The notes below the pieces were generated by a model, which searched no databases, was not told the DNA's origin, and saw nothing but the letters and a program-made list of their open reading frames with translations. A DNA stretch of 64,000 nucleotides from Rhodoblastus sp963704565 (GTDB lineage Bacteria; Pseudomonadota; Alphaproteobacteria; Rhizobiales; Beijerinckiaceae): the NCBI GenBank assembly GCA_963704565.1, contig OY969917.1, positions 3,286,001 through 3,350,000 on the forward strand. Reading direction: 5' to 3'. Made by a program: the position numbers and the translations under genes. Of the stretch, positions 51,056-59,904 are shown in pieces (the first letter of the stretch is position 1; every line of letters starts with the position of its first letter).

Positions 51056-51886
51056 ATGACGACGACCGGCAATGTGTTGGCGCTGCGCAAGAGCGAGGGC
51101 GACCCGATCTTTGCGCATATCCGGCGAGAGGCCGAGGAAGCGCTGCATCGCGAGCCGGAGCTCGGCTGCTTCTTGACCTCCTCCATCCTCAATCACGCCA
51201 CTCTGGAGCAGGCGGTCGGCCATCGTCTCGCCGCGCGCCTCTCCCATCCGGATTTCTCCGGCGATCTGATCCGCCAGAATTTTCTCGAACTCGTCGCCCG
51301 CGATCCCGAGGTCGGCGAGGCGATGCGCGCCGACATTCTCGCCTTCGCCGACCGCGATCCGGCCTGCCAGCGGCTGATCGAGCCGGTGCTCTATTTCAAG
51401 GGTTTCCACGCGATTCAGACCCACCGCCTGGCCCACGCCCTGTGGAACGCGGGCCGCAAGGATTTCGCGCTTTACCTGCAAAGCCGGTCCTCGTCGGCGT
51501 TCCAGACCGACATCAATCCGGCGGCGCGGATCGGCAAGGGCCTGTTCCTCGACCACGCCACCGGGCTGGTGGTGGGCGCCACGGCGGTGATCGAGGACGA
51601 CGTGTCGATTCTGCACAGCGTGACCTTGGGCGGCACCGGCCATGAACGCGGCGACCGTCACCCCAAAATCCGCCATGGCGTGCTGATCGGCGCCGGCGCC
51701 AAGATCATCGGCAATATCGAGATCGGCCATTGCTCGCGCATCGCGGCGGGCTCGGTGGTGCTGAAGCCGGTTCCGGCCAATGTCACGGTGGCGGGCGTGC
51801 CGGCGAAAGTGGTCGGCGCCTCGGGCTGCGCCGAACCGGCGCGCGAGATGGATCAGGTGCTCGCCGCCAAGGCCGACGAGGACTGA
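51056..51886 (+). CDS. cysE: serine O-acetyltransferase
   Basis: A 276-residue CysE. N-terminal helical domain (DPIFAHIRREAEEALHREPELGCFLTSSIL) followed by a left-handed beta-helix of hexapeptides: DINPAARIGKGLFLDHATGLVVGATAVIEDDVSILHSVTLGGTG, with catalytic His/Asp in FLDHATG and GDRHPKI. It makes O-acetylserine for cysteine synthesis. The ATG at 51056 has AGGAG seven bases upstream and is preferred to ATG 51038. Confidence 0.95.
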   Translation: MTTTGNVLALRKSEGDPIFAHIRREAEEALHREPELGCFLTSSILNHATLEQAVGHRLAARLSHPDFSGDLIRQNFLELVARDPEVGEAMRADILAFADRDPACQRLIEPVLYFKGFHAIQTHRLAHALWNAGRKDFALYLQSRSSSAFQTDINPAARIGKGLFLDHATGLVVGATAVIEDDVSILHSVTLGGTGHERGDRHPKIRHGVLIGAGAKIIGNIEIGHCSRIAAGSVVLKPVPANVTVAGVPAKVVGASGCAEPAREMDQVLAAKADED

Positions 51887-51968
51887 TTGCTCGCGCCGTT
51901 CCGACGCCCCTTGCGCGCCGCGCGTCTTTTTGGCAAGCCTCCATTGTCGACGCGAGCGGAGTGGACTC

Positions 51969-52364
51969 TTGGACAAGATCGAATTGCGGAAGTTGCAGGA
52001 ATTCCTGCGCCAATCCTTTAGCGCGCCGGGAATCAAGGTCGGGCTCGATCCCAAAAATACGGAAGAGGCCGTCGTCAGCTTCGGCGAACGCGCCTTGGGC
52101 CGGATCAGCGTCGACGACGAGGATGGCGACCGCTCCTTCGCCTTCGCCATGAAAATTCCGGTCGAGCGGCCGGTCTTGCAGGAATATCTGCGCCGCCTGT
52201 TCGACAATGACGACCTCAAGATCGTCGCTCGCGTCAAAAAGACCGATTCGGTCGAACTCAACCGGGGCGAGGATTTCCTCGGCGTGATTTCCGCCGACGA
52301 TCCCAAGGGCAAGTCCTACACGCTGCAAATGGCGATCCTCGATTACGACCTTGAGGATCTCTGA
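51969..52364 (+). CDS. DUF3126 family protein
   Basis: A 131-residue acidic alpha/beta protein typical of alphaproteobacteria (DUF3126), starting DKIELRKLQEFLRQSFSAPG and ending GKSYTLQMAILDYDLEDL. TTG start at 51969 with GGAG upstream. It commonly follows cysE in Rhizobiales; here 82 bp separate them. Function unknown. Confidence 0.85.
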   Translation: MDKIELRKLQEFLRQSFSAPGIKVGLDPKNTEEAVVSFGERALGRISVDDEDGDRSFAFAMKIPVERPVLQEYLRRLFDNDDLKIVARVKKTDSVELNRGEDFLGVISADDPKGKSYTLQMAILDYDLEDL

Positions 52365-52367
52365 GCG

Positions 52368-53081
52368 TCAAGGGCTCTCCGCGCTTCTGACCAGCAGCAG
52401 GGCGTTGGCGCGCAATTGCCGCCATTCGGCAAGCCAGACCGGGTCGAAACGCGCCTCGATCGACAGGTTTTCGAGCCGGAATTGGCTCACGCAGGTATTG
52501 GGCAATCGGTCGGACGGGATTTTCGGGCGCTCGCAGCGGGCGGAAAATTCCACGCCGTCGGGCGGGGAAAGATAAAGATCCTCGCCGGCATAGGGCGAAT
52601 TGTCCTCGAACCGCCGGCGCAGCAGCCCGCCCTTCGTCACCTGCGCCTCCGCCGCGACGAAAGGCCCATAGCGTTCCGCCGGCGAGGCCGCGCGCCGGTC
52701 GTTTTTCGGCGCCGGCCCGATCGAAAGGAAAATCTGGTCGCGGCCTTTGGCGTCGGTCTCGCCGGCGGCGGGCAGGTCGCGCGGATGGGCGGAGCCGGGG
52801 GTGAAATCGGGCGCCAAAGCGACGAGATCGATCCGGTCGGGATCGGGCGGATCGGCGAAGCGCACATAACTGGCCGGGAAATGCAGGCGGCGCCCGGCAA
52901 GGACGAAGTTCAGCGTTTCCGAGGGCGACGGCCAGAGGCGCCACAGGGCGAGGCCAAGGGCGATCAGGAGCAGCGGCGCGAGGCCGAGAAGAACGAGAAT
53001 CTTGCGCAAGCGATTCGAACGAAAGATGGAAGAAAAAGCACGGGCTTTTTTTCGGCGCCGCATTATCTTGGAGCCCAACAT
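52368..53081 (-). CDS. membrane-anchored hypothetical protein (237 aa)
   Basis: A 237-residue protein with a basic N-terminus (RRRKKARAF), one membrane helix (ILVLLGLAPLLLIALGLALWRLW) and a periplasmic domain with blocks GRRLHFPASYVRFADPP, AGEDLYLSPPDGVEFSARCERP and DRLPNTCVSQFRLENLSIEARFD; two cysteines may form a disulfide. Family not recognised. ATG 53081 (AAGG upstream) or 53063 may be the start. Its end is four bases from the DUF3126 stop (convergent); its start is close to the divergent gamma-carbonic anhydrase gene. Confidence 0.65.
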   Translation of the reverse strand: MLGSKIMRRRKKARAFSSIFRSNRLRKILVLLGLAPLLLIALGLALWRLWPSPSETLNFVLAGRRLHFPASYVRFADPPDPDRIDLVALAPDFTPGSAHPRDLPAAGETDAKGRDQIFLSIGPAPKNDRRAASPAERYGPFVAAEAQVTKGGLLRRRFEDNSPYAGEDLYLSPPDGVEFSARCERPKIPSDRLPNTCVSQFRLENLSIEARFDPVWLAEWRQLRANALLLVRSAESP

Positions 53082-53108
53082 AGGGGCCTTGGCAAGGGAA
53101 CCGTTAGG

Positions 53109-53639
53109 ATGAGTCTCTATTCGCTCGACGGGGTCGCGCCGGAACTGCCGCCCGAGGGCCGCTTTTTCGTGGCGCCCGACGCCAATCTGATCGGCCGCGT
53201 GCGCCTGCGCGAGGACGCGAACGTGTGGTTCGGCGCGACCCTGCGCGGCGACAATGAATGGATCGATGTCGGCGAACGCTCGAATATTCAGGACCATTCG
53301 GTGCTGCACACCGACATTGGCTGCCCGCTGACCGTCGGCGCCGACGTCACCGTCGGGCATGGCGTCATTCTGCATGGCTGTTTCATCGGCGAAGGCAGCC
53401 TGATCGGCATGGGCGCGACGATCATGAACAATGCGCGGATCGGCAGGTTCTGCATCGTCGGGGCCAACGCCTTGATTCCCGAGGGCAAGGAATTTCCAGA
53501 TTATTCGCTGATTGTCGGCGCGCCGGCCCGGATTGCGCGCGCGCTGGAGCCTGCGGCGGCGGAAGGCCTGCGCAAGAGCGCGCGCCATTATGTCGAGAAC
53601 GGCCGCCGCTACGCCGCGGGACTGAGGAAAATCGGCTGA
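53109..53639 (+). CDS. gamma-carbonic anhydrase-like hexapeptide protein
   Basis: A 176-residue trimeric left-handed beta-helix protein. Metal ligands and family motifs are visible: LRGDNEWIDVGERSNIQDHSVLHTD, VTVGHGVILHGCFIGEGSLIGMGATI and VGANALIPEGKEFPDYSLIVGAPAR (three His ligands: QDH, GHG, LHG). Members are gamma-CA/PaaY/YrdA-like; true carbonic anhydrase activity varies. ATG 53109 follows TTAGG. Confidence 0.92.
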   Translation: MSLYSLDGVAPELPPEGRFFVAPDANLIGRVRLREDANVWFGATLRGDNEWIDVGERSNIQDHSVLHTDIGCPLTVGADVTVGHGVILHGCFIGEGSLIGMGATIMNNARIGRFCIVGANALIPEGKEFPDYSLIVGAPARIARALEPAAAEGLRKSARHYVENGRRYAAGLRKIG

Positions 53640-53663
53640 GCGCGCGGCGGGGCCGAGGCCCCC

Positions 53664-54269
53664 TCAAAGAATGACGTTTTCGTCGAACTGGTCGAAGGAC
53701 AGGGGCAAGGCGAATTCCACCGCCATGCCGTAATCGAACAGGCGCACGATCCGCGCGCGGCGCCGGCCGATATGGATCAAAGTCCCCAGCGGCGCGCTTT
53801 TGGCGCAGCTGACCGCCGCGCCCGAGACGGAAATATCGACGATCTTGGCGGGCGTCGCGCCGGCGTCGGGAAGCCGGATGGTGGTGTTGAGTTCCTTGGG
53901 AACGATACGTTCGTGGCGCCGGTCCTCGGGCAGGCCGAGCGCCTTGCGGTTGACCAACCAGGTGAGCTGGTTGACCAGCTTTTCCTGCTTGGCCTGGGTC
54001 AGGATCGCGGTCATCGCGAAGCCTTGTTCGAGATGGCGCACAATGACGCCTTCGATCCGGCCGAGGGCGTCGAAATAGGCGACGACCCGCTCGCCGATCT
54101 CCCCCCTGACCGGAGCCGTCAAAGCCAGGCCGGACGCCGAAACATCGATGGTCTGGCACGGAAATTCGCGCCGGTTGGCCAGCATGTAGCGGCCGAGCAC
54201 GGAGAGCTTCACTCGCCTGTGGCGTCGCCGTTCATGGGGGTCGGTTATGATATTCGCCTGAGATTGCAT
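53664..54269 (-). CDS. tandem PilZ-domain protein
   Basis: A 201-residue protein with two PilZ-like units. Unit 1: RRRHRRVKLSVLG with the DVSASGLAL motif. Unit 2: RRHERIVPKELN with DISVSGAAV. Both carry RxxxR and D/NxSxxG motifs that bind c-di-GMP. It is followed upstream by the PAS_5 protein on the same strand, a pairing common in alphaproteobacteria (cf. Caulobacter MopJ). Likely a c-di-GMP effector for motility or polysaccharide output; the partner is unknown. Confidence 0.85.
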   Translation of the reverse strand: MQSQANIITDPHERRRHRRVKLSVLGRYMLANRREFPCQTIDVSASGLALTAPVRGEIGERVVAYFDALGRIEGVIVRHLEQGFAMTAILTQAKQEKLVNQLTWLVNRKALGLPEDRRHERIVPKELNTTIRLPDAGATPAKIVDISVSGAAVSCAKSAPLGTLIHIGRRRARIVRLFDYGMAVEFALPLSFDQFDENVIL

Positions 54270-54384
54270 CGGGTGCGCCGAACGGTCCGCTCAATTGCCG
54301 GAAATATAACGGGCATCTGGTTAATTCATTATTACGAACGAGGTTACGAACGTTCGTCGCAGTTCACTGACAATATTACGCAGG

Positions 54385-55005
54385 TCAAATCTGGCGTCCG
54401 CCACGGATCACAAAGAAGGACCGCCGCCGTGTTTTGACCCGACAGGCGAGATCGGACGGCGTCAGCGCGTCCATGACGTCGGGCGCGGCGGGCGGATCGA
54501 ATTCTGCCTCGCGATTTTCGTCGATGAAGCGCATCGCAATGGTCCGAAGATGATCGGCGCGGCGCAGGCCGAACCAGCTGGGAAGCGCGGTCGGGGTCAG
54601 CATGCCCAGGATACGCGAATGAGTCTTGCCGTGATGGCGCAGCGGCAGCAGCAGCAGCTCAAGATGCGCCGGCCGTTCGCCGGCCAGTTCGGCCCTCAGT
54701 CCGGCCACCACCGGGCGCGCGCCATCCGCCACCGCCGAAGCCATCGCGCTGGCGCCGTTGCGTTCCTCCGGCGCGAAAAGCCCGACAAAGGAATGCCCCT
54801 TGCGCTCGTCGAGGAACAAGGCGTTCAGGCGCGTCCCGGAAACGCGGATCGGGAACTGCCGCTCCTGATCCACCTCGAGGATCATGGTGTCGGCGAGAAT
54901 GTGACGGATTTCGGCAGGATCGATATCCTCGCGCGCGGGAGAGAGACGGGCGCCACGCAATTTGTTCCAATAGCTGTATAGCTCCTGGGTCGCGGCCTGT
55001 CTCAT
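54385..55005 (-). CDS. PAS_5 domain protein
   Basis: A 206-residue protein of the PAS_5 (PF07310) family: EIRHILADTMILEVDQERQFPIRVSGTRLNALF ... GHSFVGLF, then LELLLLPLRHHGKTHSRILGMLTP. No output domain. Family members in Caulobacter (MopJ) influence cell-cycle and envelope regulators. It is transcribed ahead of the PilZ gene, 115 bp apart, possibly one unit. Confidence 0.82.
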   Translation of the reverse strand: MRQAATQELYSYWNKLRGARLSPAREDIDPAEIRHILADTMILEVDQERQFPIRVSGTRLNALFLDERKGHSFVGLFAPEERNGASAMASAVADGARPVVAGLRAELAGERPAHLELLLLPLRHHGKTHSRILGMLTPTALPSWFGLRRADHLRTIAMRFIDENREAEFDPPAAPDVMDALTPSDLACRVKTRRRSFFVIRGGRQI

Positions 55006-55258
55006 TTTCCCGCTCTTTTCTTGCTTCGGGCCATAGGCGTCTCATTTTGGGACGGAGCGCCGGGCCTCGCCATTCACGGGAAATTTACCAGCGAGATTCG
55101 GGCCAGGGCCGGAATCTGCAACCTGGGCGTGCGCCTGTTAAGCTTAACCGGATGTTGAGATTGCAAAAACGTTAGGACTTTGGCAATGTTTCCTCATCGA
55201 GGCGGCGCCGATACGGCAAGGCGGATCTGGCGCCGCAACGGAAGGATGGATTTGAACA
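55006..55258. other. intergenic region upstream of the PAS_5 gene
   Basis: First part of a 442-bp gap between divergent transcription units. AT-rich patches occur around 55125-55195. No recognised repeat or RNA. Confidence 0.3.
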
Positions 55259-55276
55259 ACTGATATTGAACGTCTT

Positions 55277-55372
55277 TTGTCTGCCGCGGTCCTGCTCGGG
55301 ATGGTCGGCGGTCAACAGGCTACAGCGCAAGGCGCGACGTTCGCGTCCGAAACGCGCGAGCCGGGCGGTTAA
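55277..55372 (+). CDS. tiny secreted-like ORF (31 aa or slightly longer)
   Basis: An open frame reading LSAAVLLGMVGGQQATAQ then GATFASETREPGG and a stop: a signal-peptide-like hydrophobic core with an ATAQ|G cleavage pattern and a short hydrophilic mature part. Possible start TTG at 55277, or a non-standard ATT at 55265. No good ribosome site. Fifteen bases later lies a perfect intrinsic terminator, showing that something is transcribed here on the plus strand. Confidence 0.3.
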   Translation: MSAAVLLGMVGGQQATAQGATFASETREPGG

Positions 55373-55387
55373 CGTCATTGCAAAAGA

Positions 55388-55419
55388 GGGAGAGCCAGCT
55401 CCAGCTCTCCCTTTTTTTT
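55388..55419 (+). terminator. strong intrinsic terminator
   Basis: GGGAGAGC (55388-55395), loop of 8, GCTCTCCC (55404-55411), then eight T residues. The best Rho-independent terminator in the window. No annotated gene of normal size precedes it on the plus strand; the rhomboid gene begins 28 bp later. Confidence 0.9.
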
Positions 55420-55447
55420 CGTCGGTCGAAACGAAAGGGCGTCAGCC

Positions 55448-56218
55448 ATGCGCGAGCGCGGACGCGAGCCGATTTTCAACCTGCCGGCGGTGGTGGTTTT
55501 CCTTCTGGCGATTCTGACCGTCATCCAGATCGCGCGCAGCCAGATCGCGCCCGAACTGGATGGCGCGATTCTCGCGACTTTCGGCTTCACGCCCGCCCGT
55601 TTCGCTTTTCTCGTCGATCAGACGGCCGTGCTCGCCCATCGCAACGACATCGCCAGCCAGTCCGACGTTCAGGCGCAGGTCGGCGCCTTTTTCCTGCCTC
55701 ACGCGCCACCGGCCTGGCTGTGGTTCACGCCTTTGTCCTATGCCTTCCTGCATGGCGGCGCGACGCATCTGGTCTTTAACGGAATCTGGCTCGCCGCATT
55801 TGGTTCGCCGGTGGCGCGACGCTTTGGATCGGGGCGTTTTCTCCTGCTCGGCGTTCTGGGGGCGGTCGCCGGCGCGGCGGCCTATCTGGCCGTCCACCCG
55901 CTCGAGCTGGCGCCGATGATCGGCGCGTCGGCGGCGATTTCTGCCTATATGGGGGCGGCGGCGCGTTTCGTCTTTCCCATCGGCGGCTTTTACCGCGCCG
56001 ATTCGTCGCCGGCGCCGCTGCAAAGCATCCGCGAGATGATCGCCAACCGCCAGACCATGGCCTTCGTCGCGATCTGGTTCATCTCCAACATGCTCATGGG
56101 CCTTGGCGGACAAGCCTTGGGCGTCTCGGCGGCGCCAATCGCCTGGGAAGCCCATATCGGCGGCTTTCTCGCCGGTTTGTTTTGCGCGCCCCTGTTCGAC
56201 CAAAGGCGCAAAGGCTGA
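55448..56218 (+). CDS. rhomboid-family intramembrane serine protease
   Basis: A 256-residue polytopic protein with about six to seven helices. The rhomboid catalytic region reads PMIGASAAISAYMGAAARFVFP (GxSx motif with Ala where Gly is usual), with the partner His in AHIGGFLAGLF; the WFTPLSYAFLHGGATHLVFNGIWLAAFG block supplies HxxxN. Intramembrane cleavage is likely though the GASA variant is less common. ATG 55448. Confidence 0.9.
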   Translation: MRERGREPIFNLPAVVVFLLAILTVIQIARSQIAPELDGAILATFGFTPARFAFLVDQTAVLAHRNDIASQSDVQAQVGAFFLPHAPPAWLWFTPLSYAFLHGGATHLVFNGIWLAAFGSPVARRFGSGRFLLLGVLGAVAGAAAYLAVHPLELAPMIGASAAISAYMGAAARFVFPIGGFYRADSSPAPLQSIREMIANRQTMAFVAIWFISNMLMGLGGQALGVSAAPIAWEAHIGGFLAGLFCAPLFDQRRKG

Positions 56219-56308
56219 AGGCGAAGCCCGCGCTTGCGCTCTTTCGCGAACGGGGGCATCCTGAATGCAACCAGGGGTAAAAGCTCCGAATGTCAGGGGA
56301 GGAAATCA

Positions 56309-56740
56309 GTGAGTGTTGCTCTCATTCTCGCGACCAAAGGTCATGACGTCGCCACCACCCAGCCGCATCGCACGATGCAGGAAGCGGCGGCCCTTCTCGC
56401 CGACAAGGGAATCGGCGCCTTGATCGTCACCGGCGGCGACGGCGACGTGCTGGGCGTTTTGTCGGAGCGCGACATCGTTCGCTCGGTCGGCCGCCATGGC
56501 GCCGGCGCCCTTCAGGATCCCGTGTCGAAACATATGACGGCCAAGGTCGCCACCGCCAGCATGACGGAAACGATCGACAGCGCGATGGAGCGCATGACCA
56601 ACGGGCGCTTCCGCCACCTTCCGGTCATCGAAAACAGCCGGCTGGTCGGGGTGATCTCGATCGGCGACGTGGTCAAGCACCGTCTCGACGGGTTGGAATC
56701 CGAGCATCGCGCCATGCGCGACTATATCGCCACCGCCTGA
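56309..56740 (+). CDS. CBS-domain protein
   Basis: A 143-residue protein of two CBS domains: HDVATTQPHRTMQEAAALLADKGIGALIV ... GVLSERDIVRSV and DPVSKHMTAKVATASMTETIDSAMERM ... HLPVIENSRLVGVISIGDVVK. CBS pairs bind adenosyl ligands. GTG start at 56309 with GGGGAGG at proper spacing. Stand-alone; it is frequent in alphaproteobacteria with unknown target. Confidence 0.9.
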   Translation: MSVALILATKGHDVATTQPHRTMQEAAALLADKGIGALIVTGGDGDVLGVLSERDIVRSVGRHGAGALQDPVSKHMTAKVATASMTETIDSAMERMTNGRFRHLPVIENSRLVGVISIGDVVKHRLDGLESEHRAMRDYIATA

Positions 56741-56759
56741 GCGGCGGTCGCCGTCGCGC

Positions 56760-57800
56760 TCACGCCTTCGCGCCGGGGCCGTCGAGGCGGCGCTCCAGCG
56801 CCGCGATGTCGGCTATGTCGTTGAGGGCGCGACGCGCCGCCTCACGGCCGAGCGCGATCAGTTCGTCGGCGCGGTGGAAATCGAAAAAGCCGATCCTCGA
56901 CAGCCGCGCCGCGATCAGCACGTCGGGCGGGTCGCCCGCGAGCCGCGAGCGCGCGATGCGGTCTTGGGTGATGTTGAAGGCGTCGAGCATGGCCGCCGCA
57001 ATGCCGGGCGCGCCATTGGCCGCGCGGCCGAACTGCCGGCGCAACTGGCGCGCGTCGGTGGCGCGCCAGAACGATTCTTCCGCTGGGGCCGGATGGGGCG
57101 GCTCCGGCGCCATGGCGGCGGCGTCGGCGATCAGCGTCCCACGATAGGCGGCGTCGCCGACCAGATTGACCGCGATCACCAGTTCGGCGCCCATGGCCCG
57201 GCACAGGGTCACTGGAATCGGATTGACCAGGGCGCCGTCGAACAGCCAGCGGCCGTCGATCTGCAGCGGCTCGAAAACGCCGGGCAAAGCGTAGGAGGCG
57301 CGGATGGCGTGGACGAGATCGCCCTTGCGCAGCCAGACTTCGTGGCCGGCCCCGATTTCCGTCGCCACCGCGCCGAAGGCGACCGGCAGATCCTCGATGC
57401 GCCGGTCTTCAAGCTCGCGCGACAGCTCGTCGCGCAATTTGCCGCCGGACAGCATGCCGGCGCCGGAAAGCGACAGGTCCATCAAGGAAAAGACGCGGCG
57501 CCGCGTCAGCGAGCGGGCGAAACCTTCCAGCTCGGCGAGCTTGCCGGCGGCGTAACAGCCGCCCACCACCGCGCCGATCGAGGAGCCGGCGATGACGTCG
57601 ATCGGCACCTTGCGCGCCGCCAGCTCCTGGAGCACGCCGATATGCGACCAGCCGCGCGCCGCGCCGGAGCCGAGCGCCAGCCCGATGCGCGGACGCCGTC
57701 CGCCGCTTCGGGCGTTCCTTGGTGGGAGCCCGTCGCCGTCGCGCGCCGCCGAGAAAGACTCGCCGGATCTTTCGAAAGTCTTCCAATTAAAACCGAACAT
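56760..57800 (-). CDS. patatin-like phospholipase family protein
   Basis: A 346-residue patatin/NTE-type hydrolase. Oxyanion loop IGLALGSGAARGWSHIGVLQEL, nucleophile GSSIGAVVGG (Ser), and catalytic Asp in DGALVNPIP form a Ser/Asp dyad. Similar to RssA/YchK proteins. Start at 57800 (MFGFNW); an upstream in-frame extension is not supported. Convergent with the CBS gene, divergent from argS. Confidence 0.9.
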   Translation of the reverse strand: MFGFNWKTFERSGESFSAARDGDGLPPRNARSGGRRPRIGLALGSGAARGWSHIGVLQELAARKVPIDVIAGSSIGAVVGGCYAAGKLAELEGFARSLTRRRVFSLMDLSLSGAGMLSGGKLRDELSRELEDRRIEDLPVAFGAVATEIGAGHEVWLRKGDLVHAIRASYALPGVFEPLQIDGRWLFDGALVNPIPVTLCRAMGAELVIAVNLVGDAAYRGTLIADAAAMAPEPPHPAPAEESFWRATDARQLRRQFGRAANGAPGIAAAMLDAFNITQDRIARSRLAGDPPDVLIAARLSRIGFFDFHRADELIALGREAARRALNDIADIAALERRLDGPGAKA

Positions 57801-58052
57801 GGCCCGGTCCTCAATTGAAACGCCCGCCTGAATTCGCTTCCCGATGCAAAACTTCAGCCAGCTCCCGCGCCTGCGCCGGGGCATTTACGTTGTTGGTAAA
57901 TATCGAGGCTGCGCGCGAATTCTTGCGGAATGTTTAATCGTTTCCTTTCTCGATATGGGCGCCGGCGGCGGCGAATGACAGGCCTGTCCGCCGCTTTGAC
58001 CTCGACGGCGAATTGGGCTAGCCCCTCGGCGCAAGGAAAACCGGGGCCCGCC

Positions 58053-59831
58053 ATGAACATCTACGCCGAATTCCATGCCCGCATCGCCGCGCTTTTGCAG
58101 AAGCTGGGCGCGGAAGGGCGCCTGCCGACGTCGCTCGACATGGCGCGTTTCGTGGTCGAGCCGCCGCGCGAGGCGAGCCTCGGCGATCTCGCCTGCAACG
58201 CCGCCATGGTCTACGCCAAGGAGGTCAAGGCCTCGTTTCCCAATCCGCGCCAGCTCGCGACCGAACTCGCGGCCAGCCTGGCCGAAATGCCGGATGTCGA
58301 GCAAGCCGAGGTCGCGGGGCCGGGATTCCTCAATATCCGCCTCAAGACGACGGTCTATGCCGACATCCTGCGGGCGGTCCTGCGCCAGGGAAATAATTTC
58401 GGGCGCGGCGCCTCGGGGCGGGTTCAGGCCAAAAAAGTCAATGTCGAATATGTTTCCGCCAATCCGACCGGGCCGATGCATGTCGGCCACGGACGCGGCG
58501 CGGTGTTCGGCGACGCCCTCGCCAATCTGCTGGAATTTTCCGGCTCCGAGGTCACCCGCGAATATTACATCAACGACGCCGGCGCCCAGGTCGACGTGCT
58601 CGCCCGCTCGGCTTATCTGCGCTATCTCGAAGCTCTCGGCGAGGCCGTGACCGTGCCGGAGGGCCTTTATCCCGGCGATTATCTCAAACCCGCCGGCGTG
58701 GCGCTGGCGGCGAAATATGGGAGGAGCCTGCGCGGCAAGCCGGAGGGCGAATGGCTGGCGCCTTTGCGCGCCTTCGCCATCGACGCGATGATGGACATGA
58801 TCCGCGACGATCTCGCGGCGCTGAACATCACCCATGAAGTGTTCTTCTCCGAGCGCAGCCTGCATGACGCCACGAACGGCCCGTCCGACGTCGAGGCGGC
58901 GCTGGAGGACTTGCGCGAAAAAGGCCTGATCTACGAAGGCCGCCTGCCGCCGCCCAAGGGCCAATTGCCGGACGATTGGGAGGATCGCGAGCAGACCTTG
59001 TTCCGCTCGACGCAATTTGGCGACGATGTCGATCGCCCGCTGAAGAAATCCGACGGCTCCTTCACTTATTTCGCCTCCGACATCGCCTATCACCGCAAGA
59101 AGATCGCGAGCGGCTATGACGTGCTGGTCGATGTCTGGGGCGCCGACCACGGCGGCTATGTCAAGCGCATGAGCGCGGCGGTCGCGGCCCTTTCGGGCGG
59201 CAAGGTCGCGCTCGATGTGAAATTGTGCCAGCTGGTGAAACTGATGCGCGACGGCGAGCCGGTGAAAATGTCGAAACGCTCCGGCGATTTCGTCACCTTG
59301 CGCGAGGTGGTCGAAGAGGTCGGCGTGGATGCCGCGCGCTTCATGATGCTCTATCGCAAGAACGACGCGCCGCTCGAATTCGATCTCGCCAAGGTGATCG
59401 AGCAATCGAAGGACAATCCGGTCTTCTATGTGCAATACGCCCACGCCCGCGCCCACTCCGCGCTGCGTCAGGCGCTGGCGGCTTTTCCCGATCTCGACGT
59501 TTCGCCGGCGCGTCTCGCCCAATCCGACCTCGCCTTGCTGGACGACGCGAACGAATGGGCCTTGATCAAATTGCTGGCGCAATATCCGCGCATTGTCGAA
59601 AGCGCGGCGAGCGCGCACGAGCCGCATCGACTGGCTTTTTACCTGCACGATGTCGCGAGTTTTTTCCATTCACATTGGAGCCGCGGCAAAGATCAGCCAC
59701 AATTACGCTTTGTTAATCAAGATCGTAGAGATTTGACCTGCGCCAGGCTAGCCCTTGTGACAGGGTTAATGACTGTTTTGGCGTCTGGATTGTCTGTTTT
59801 AGGTGTTAAAGCGCCGGAAGAGATGCGCTAG
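58053..59831 (+). CDS. argS: arginyl-tRNA synthetase
   Basis: A 592-residue class I synthetase. HIGH motif in VSANPTGPMHVGHGRGAV, KMSKS motif as VKMSKRSGDFVTL, an N-terminal Arg-tRNA D-loop domain and the DALR anticodon-binding domain (FYVQYAHARAHSALRQALA ... EPHRLAFYLHDVASFFHSHW). ATG 58053 fits the family's N-terminus; the frame is open further upstream. Followed by the SPOR gene, the usual alphaproteobacterial order. Confidence 0.96.
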   Translation: MNIYAEFHARIAALLQKLGAEGRLPTSLDMARFVVEPPREASLGDLACNAAMVYAKEVKASFPNPRQLATELAASLAEMPDVEQAEVAGPGFLNIRLKTTVYADILRAVLRQGNNFGRGASGRVQAKKVNVEYVSANPTGPMHVGHGRGAVFGDALANLLEFSGSEVTREYYINDAGAQVDVLARSAYLRYLEALGEAVTVPEGLYPGDYLKPAGVALAAKYGRSLRGKPEGEWLAPLRAFAIDAMMDMIRDDLAALNITHEVFFSERSLHDATNGPSDVEAALEDLREKGLIYEGRLPPPKGQLPDDWEDREQTLFRSTQFGDDVDRPLKKSDGSFTYFASDIAYHRKKIASGYDVLVDVWGADHGGYVKRMSAAVAALSGGKVALDVKLCQLVKLMRDGEPVKMSKRSGDFVTLREVVEEVGVDAARFMMLYRKNDAPLEFDLAKVIEQSKDNPVFYVQYAHARAHSALRQALAAFPDLDVSPARLAQSDLALLDDANEWALIKLLAQYPRIVESAASAHEPHRLAFYLHDVASFFHSHWSRGKDQPQLRFVNQDRRDLTCARLALVTGLMTVLASGLSVLGVKAPEEMR

Positions 59832-59904
59832 TCGTGGCGCACGAGTCCTTCCTGAAGGAAGGGCGCTCCCCCGCGGCGTTTTGCGTCGAGAGTGAGGGTT
59901 CGCC

